From: Stenotrophomonas sp. ZAC14D1_NAIMI4_1
GTDB lineage: Bacteria; Pseudomonadota; Gammaproteobacteria; Xanthomonadales; Xanthomonadaceae
Assembly: GCF_003086775.1 (NCBI RefSeq)
Contig: NZ_CP026001.1
Span: 2,134,407-2,198,406, forward strand
Direction: 5' to 3'
DNA length: 64,000 nt
A program made the position numbers and the translations under genes. Below are positions 63,815 to 64,000 of the stretch, piece by piece. A model generated the notes under the pieces. It had not been told where the DNA came from, searched no databases, and saw only the letters and a list, made by a program, of their open reading frames with translations. Positions within the stretch are counted from its first letter, which is position 1. Each line of letters begins with the position of its first letter.

Positions 63815-64000
63815 CCACGTTCCATGTGCGATGCCGGTCTGCTGAGCCAAGTGAACCCGTGTCGCTGCGCACCAGCAGGCGGCTTGTGCGAGGCGGTACC
63901 GGTGCCCAAGGGCCGCGGAAGCCGGGTGTTCGAGGAAATCGCTCATCGCGGCGTCGATTCGGGCCTGCTGGAGCAGGCTCATCTTTCAGTCTGTGCATGC
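63815..64000. other. Unassigned right end
   Basis: A plus-strand frame starting at 63823 (MCDAGLLSQVNPCRCAP) runs off the window, and minus-strand frames are open too. None has recognisable family character. It may be the start of another tip/immunity remnant or intergenic DNA. Confidence 0.3.

Noticed and set aside
63395..63982. Minus-strand frame of 195 codons reaching the right end.
   Set aside because: It overlaps the LRR gene entirely on the opposite strand. Its first part outside that gene looks somewhat protein-like but is too short to name.

Overview
The window looks like chromosomal DNA of a Stenotrophomonas, most likely of the S. maltophilia complex. The evidence is uniformly high GC, xanthomonad-type proteins throughout, the order carA-carB-greA-recJ, and more than fifteen short palindromes starting with GTAG (SMAG-type REP elements) between genes. 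No tRNA, rRNA, CRISPR array or insertion sequence was recognised.

Layout. 1-1629: end of the histidine operon (hisA fragment, hisF, hisIE). 1733-20498: a glycan-utilisation locus. It holds a secreted calcineurin-like phosphoesterase, glucokinase, Tat-exported glycosylasparaginase and CutC; a TonB-dependent receptor on the other strand; then GH92 alpha-mannosidase, a LacI regulator, an MFS sugar permease, a PfkB kinase, a D-mannose isomerase-like protein and GH2 beta-mannosidase. Together they outline a route for N-glycan-like material: uptake across the outer membrane, periplasmic release of mannose and cleavage of GlcNAc-Asn, import, isomerisation to fructose, and phosphorylation. A shared pseudo-palindrome built on ATCGAT lies before glucokinase, twice before the receptor and before GH92, with a fifth version inside the kinase gene.

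20564-22554 is the methionine-salvage operon mtnB-mtnD-mtnC. 23097-26080 holds two paralogous APC permeases and 26256-26825 a NUDIX hydrolase. serA and a D-2-hydroxyglutarate dehydrogenase-like gene are divergent at 26911-29712. A DUF2388/DUF4105 pair and an MliC-like lipoprotein follow. A minus-strand block (32799-38810) carries efpL, an acyl-CoA SDR, a PAS-GGDEF-EAL protein, HMG-CoA lyase and an enoyl-CoA hydratase. Next come the feo iron operon, a DUF4304-like gene, an SDR, dapB, carAB-greA, a phosphoglycerate-mutase-like gene, and recJ flanked by two DUF1176 paralogues.

The window ends with an orphan type VI secretion island (54305-63814): VgrG, a TPR adaptor candidate, a 42-residue membrane microprotein, a PAAR/Rhs protein whose tip carries a GIY-YIG-like nuclease motif set, and a leucine-rich-repeat immunity candidate. 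GC content falls in the toxin tip and immunity gene.

The least explained structure is a family of five long inverted repeats (9975-10080, 10235-10336, 22637-22740, 22916-23019, 49895-49996). Each has 25-27-nt arms that differ from copy to copy but stay complementary within a copy, around a core of exactly 52 nt that contains a second, also covarying, hairpin.
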